Shown here: positions 62,682-64,000 of the stretch, piece by piece
Layout of the letters: every line of letters begins with the position of its first letter
Numbering within the stretch: the stretch's first letter is position 1
Assembly (NCBI RefSeq): GCF_027271155.1
Contig: NZ_CP114542.1
Location: 1,302,001-1,366,000, forward strand
Origin: Brevundimonas subvibrioides
GTDB taxonomy: Bacteria; Pseudomonadota; Alphaproteobacteria; Caulobacterales; Caulobacteraceae
Reading direction: 5' to 3'
DNA: 64,000 nucleotides
The notes under the pieces: model-generated
Told to the model about the DNA's origin: nothing
Database searches by the model: none
The model's input: only the letters and a program-made list of their open reading frames with translations
Position numbers and translations under genes: made by a program

Positions 62682-62954
62682 ATGAGCAACGTCATTTCCC
62701 TGTCGGAAGCGCGTCTGGGCGACAAGGGTGTCATCACCCGGGTCGGCACCGATGCCCGCGACGAACACGGGGCCGAGCTGGAACGCCGCCTGCTGGAACT
62801 GGGTCTGGTCGAGGGGGCCGTGATCCAGTTGCTTCACCAGGGGGCCATCGGCAGGGATCCGATGGCGCTGAAGGTGGACGACATGCGCGTCGCCCTTCGT
62901 CGCCGCGAGGCGCGCGGCCTGACCATCGAACTGTTCGCTCAAGCCGCCGAGTAG
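62682..62954 (+). CDS. feoA: FeoA-family ferrous-iron transport protein
   Basis: The 90-residue protein has an SH3-like FeoA domain (GDKGVITRVGTDARDEHGAELERRLLELGLVEGAVIQLLHQG, then DDMRVALRRREARGL). It is a small cytoplasmic partner of FeoB for ferrous iron uptake. feoB follows after two bases. An iron-responsive site upstream (62618-62681) was looked for, but none is clear. Confidence 0.94.
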   Translation: MSNVISLSEARLGDKGVITRVGTDARDEHGAELERRLLELGLVEGAVIQLLHQGAIGRDPMALKVDDMRVALRRREARGLTIELFAQAAE

Positions 62955-62956
62955 GC

Positions 62957-64000
62957 ATGGACGTCGCCGTCAGGCCCGTCCGGGTCGCGCTGGTCGGCAA
63001 TCCCAACTCGGGCAAGACCGCGCTGTTCAATGCCCTGACCGGGGCGCACCAGAAGGTCGCCAACTACGCCGGCGTCACCGTCGAACGGAAAGAGGGCCGG
63101 GTTCTGGCCGCCTCCGGCCGGTCGATGTCGGTGCTGGACCTGCCGGGCACCTATTCCCTTCGCGCCCGCAGTCCCGATGAGGAAGTCACCCGCGACGCCG
63201 TGCTGGGCCGGTTGCAAGGCGAGGCCGTGCCCGATGTCATCGTGGCCGTGGCCGATGCGACCAACCTGCGGCTGGTGCTGCGGCTGATCCTGGAGCTGAA
63301 GGCCGTCGGTCGACCGATGGTGCTGGCGCTCAACATGTACGACATCGCCCAGCGCCAGGGTCTGCGGATCGATCTGGAGCGCCTTTCGCGCGAGCTGGAC
63401 GTGCCGGTCTTCACGACCGTGGCGACGAAGAAGCGCGGCATCGCCGAACTGGTGGAGGGCATCGAGACGGCCGCCGGGCCGGGCTGGTCGTCGGCCGGCG
63501 ATGGCTGGATCGCGCCCGACGCCGAGGCCCTGCGCAGTGCGCACCGCCGCGCCGAGCAGATCATGCGCGACTGCGTGCGCCCGCCCGAGCGACCGGACAC
63601 CCTGACCGGCAGGATCGACGGTGTGCTGCTGCATCCGGTGGCCGGACTGGCCATCCTGATGGTGCTGCTGTTCGTCATGTTCCAGGCGGTCTTCAGCTGG
63701 GCCACGCCGCTGATGGACGGGATCGAGGCGGGCTTCGGCGGGCTGGGCATCGGTGTCGCATCAGTCGTTCCCGACACCGGGCCGGTCTGGCCCCTGGTGC
63801 AGAGCCTGCTTGTCGATGGCGTCATCGCCGGCGTCGGCAGCGTGCTGGTCTTCCTGCCCCAGATCCTGATCCTGTTCCTGTTCATCATCGTGCTGGAGGA
63901 CTTCGGCTACATGGCCCGGGCGGCCTTCCTGATGGACCGGATCATGGGTGGCGCGGGCCTGCACGGGCGGGCCTTCATTCCGCTGCTGTCCAGCTTTGCC
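62957..64000 (+). CDS. feoB: Ferrous iron transporter FeoB, N-terminal 348 residues
   Basis: The gene runs off the right end of the window, so only the first 348 codons are seen. The G-domain has GNPNSGKT (14-21), DLPGTYSL (G3) and NMYD (G4), as in all FeoB. The membrane region begins near residue 220 (LLHPVAGLAILMVLLFVMFQAVF) and shows the first gate motif (FLPQILILFLFIIVLEDFGYMARAAF). It transports Fe(II) across the inner membrane. ATG 62957 is two bases after feoA. Confidence 0.95.
   Translation, partial: MDVAVRPVRVALVGNPNSGKTALFNALTGAHQKVANYAGVTVERKEGRVLAASGRSMSVLDLPGTYSLRARSPDEEVTRDAVLGRLQGEAVPDVIVAVADATNLRLVLRLILELKAVGRPMVLALNMYDIAQRQGLRIDLERLSRELDVPVFTTVATKKRGIAELVEGIETAAGPGWSSAGDGWIAPDAEALRSAHRRAEQIMRDCVRPPERPDTLTGRIDGVLLHPVAGLAILMVLLFVMFQAVFSWATPLMDGIEAGFGGLGIGVASVVPDTGPVWPLVQSLLVDGVIAGVGSVLVFLPQILILFLFIIVLEDFGYMARAAFLMDRIMGGAGLHGRAFIPLLSSFA

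Noticed and set aside
59757..62942. Very long open frame (1,061 codons) on the minus strand
   Set aside because: It lies antisense to the RND permease and feoA, is very rich in Arg, Gly, Gln and Asp, and shows no family motif. It is a third-position shadow typical of high-GC DNA.
1..64000. tRNA, rRNA and CRISPR elements
   Set aside because: No cloverleaf-like T-loop pattern, rRNA core sequence or regularly spaced repeat array was seen on reading; small RNAs cannot be excluded by eye.

Overview
The window is high-GC, gene-dense alphaproteobacterial chromosome, most likely Caulobacteraceae and probably Brevundimonas or a close relative. The genus is inferred from gene content, because there is no rRNA in the window. 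The main clues are the hook genes fliK-flgD-flgE next to a sciP (DUF1153) gene as in Caulobacter, sigma-54-type promoters on flagellar genes, TTAA-N7-TTAA CtrA-type boxes, a GTP-type PEP carboxykinase, and a DUF2336/Hpt cluster. No tRNA, rRNA, CRISPR array or prophage was seen. One complete IS630-family element is present.

Layout. 1-9.9 kb: a partial secreted protein, rpmE, an ABC exporter, a glycerophosphodiester phosphodiesterase, an inositol-phosphatase-family gene, efp, a DUF2975/HTH pair divergent from a two-gene ABC transporter, bfr-bfd and thiE. 9.9-15.3 kb: a MASE1-like histidine kinase followed by a cytochrome bd oxidase operon (cydAB plus a small DUF2474 gene with no AUG start). 15.3-22.5 kb: metabolic and repair genes (YkgJ-type Cys cluster, VOC, esterase, thiolase, SRAP peptidase, acyl-CoA thioesterase divergent from an HxlR regulator, hemerythrin, mnmA). 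22.5-29.9 kb: sciP and the flagellar hook block, fliK-flgD-flgE leftward and flgK-flgL rightward, fired from two back-to-back sigma-54-like promoters. 29.9-32.6 kb: a two-gene DNA-repair module (radical SAM protein plus a DUF4130-UdgX fusion) behind a LexA-like site. 32.7-36.2 kb: an Mla/MCE lipid transport operon. 36.2-43.2 kb: a patatin-like phospholipase, a D,D-carboxypeptidase with SPOR domain, a phasin, and clpS-clpA. 43.28-44.33 kb: the IS630-type element, inserted exactly at the stop codon of a CsbD-family gene. 44.8-51.6 kb: small membrane protein, VOC, pseudouridine synthase, GlcG-like protein, DUF938 methyltransferase, pckG, FAD oxidoreductase and TonB. 51.7-56.4 kb: a lytic transglycosylase behind a perfect CtrA box, then two DUF2336 genes flanking an Hpt protein and NAD kinase. 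56.5-64 kb: class II aldolase-like gene, a barrel-like protein, an RND efflux pair, feoA and the first 348 codons of feoB.

Most genes are ordinary core genes in short operons with start/stop overlaps. The most interesting points are regulatory or structural: a four-copy interspersed repeat whose hairpin arms co-vary; the perfect CtrA box so close to the transglycosylase start that the mRNA may be leaderless; the paired sigma-54 promoters; a long HxlR-type operator palindrome; the UdgX fusion module; the IS that regenerates a stop codon; and the start-codon puzzle of the cytochrome bd small subunit.
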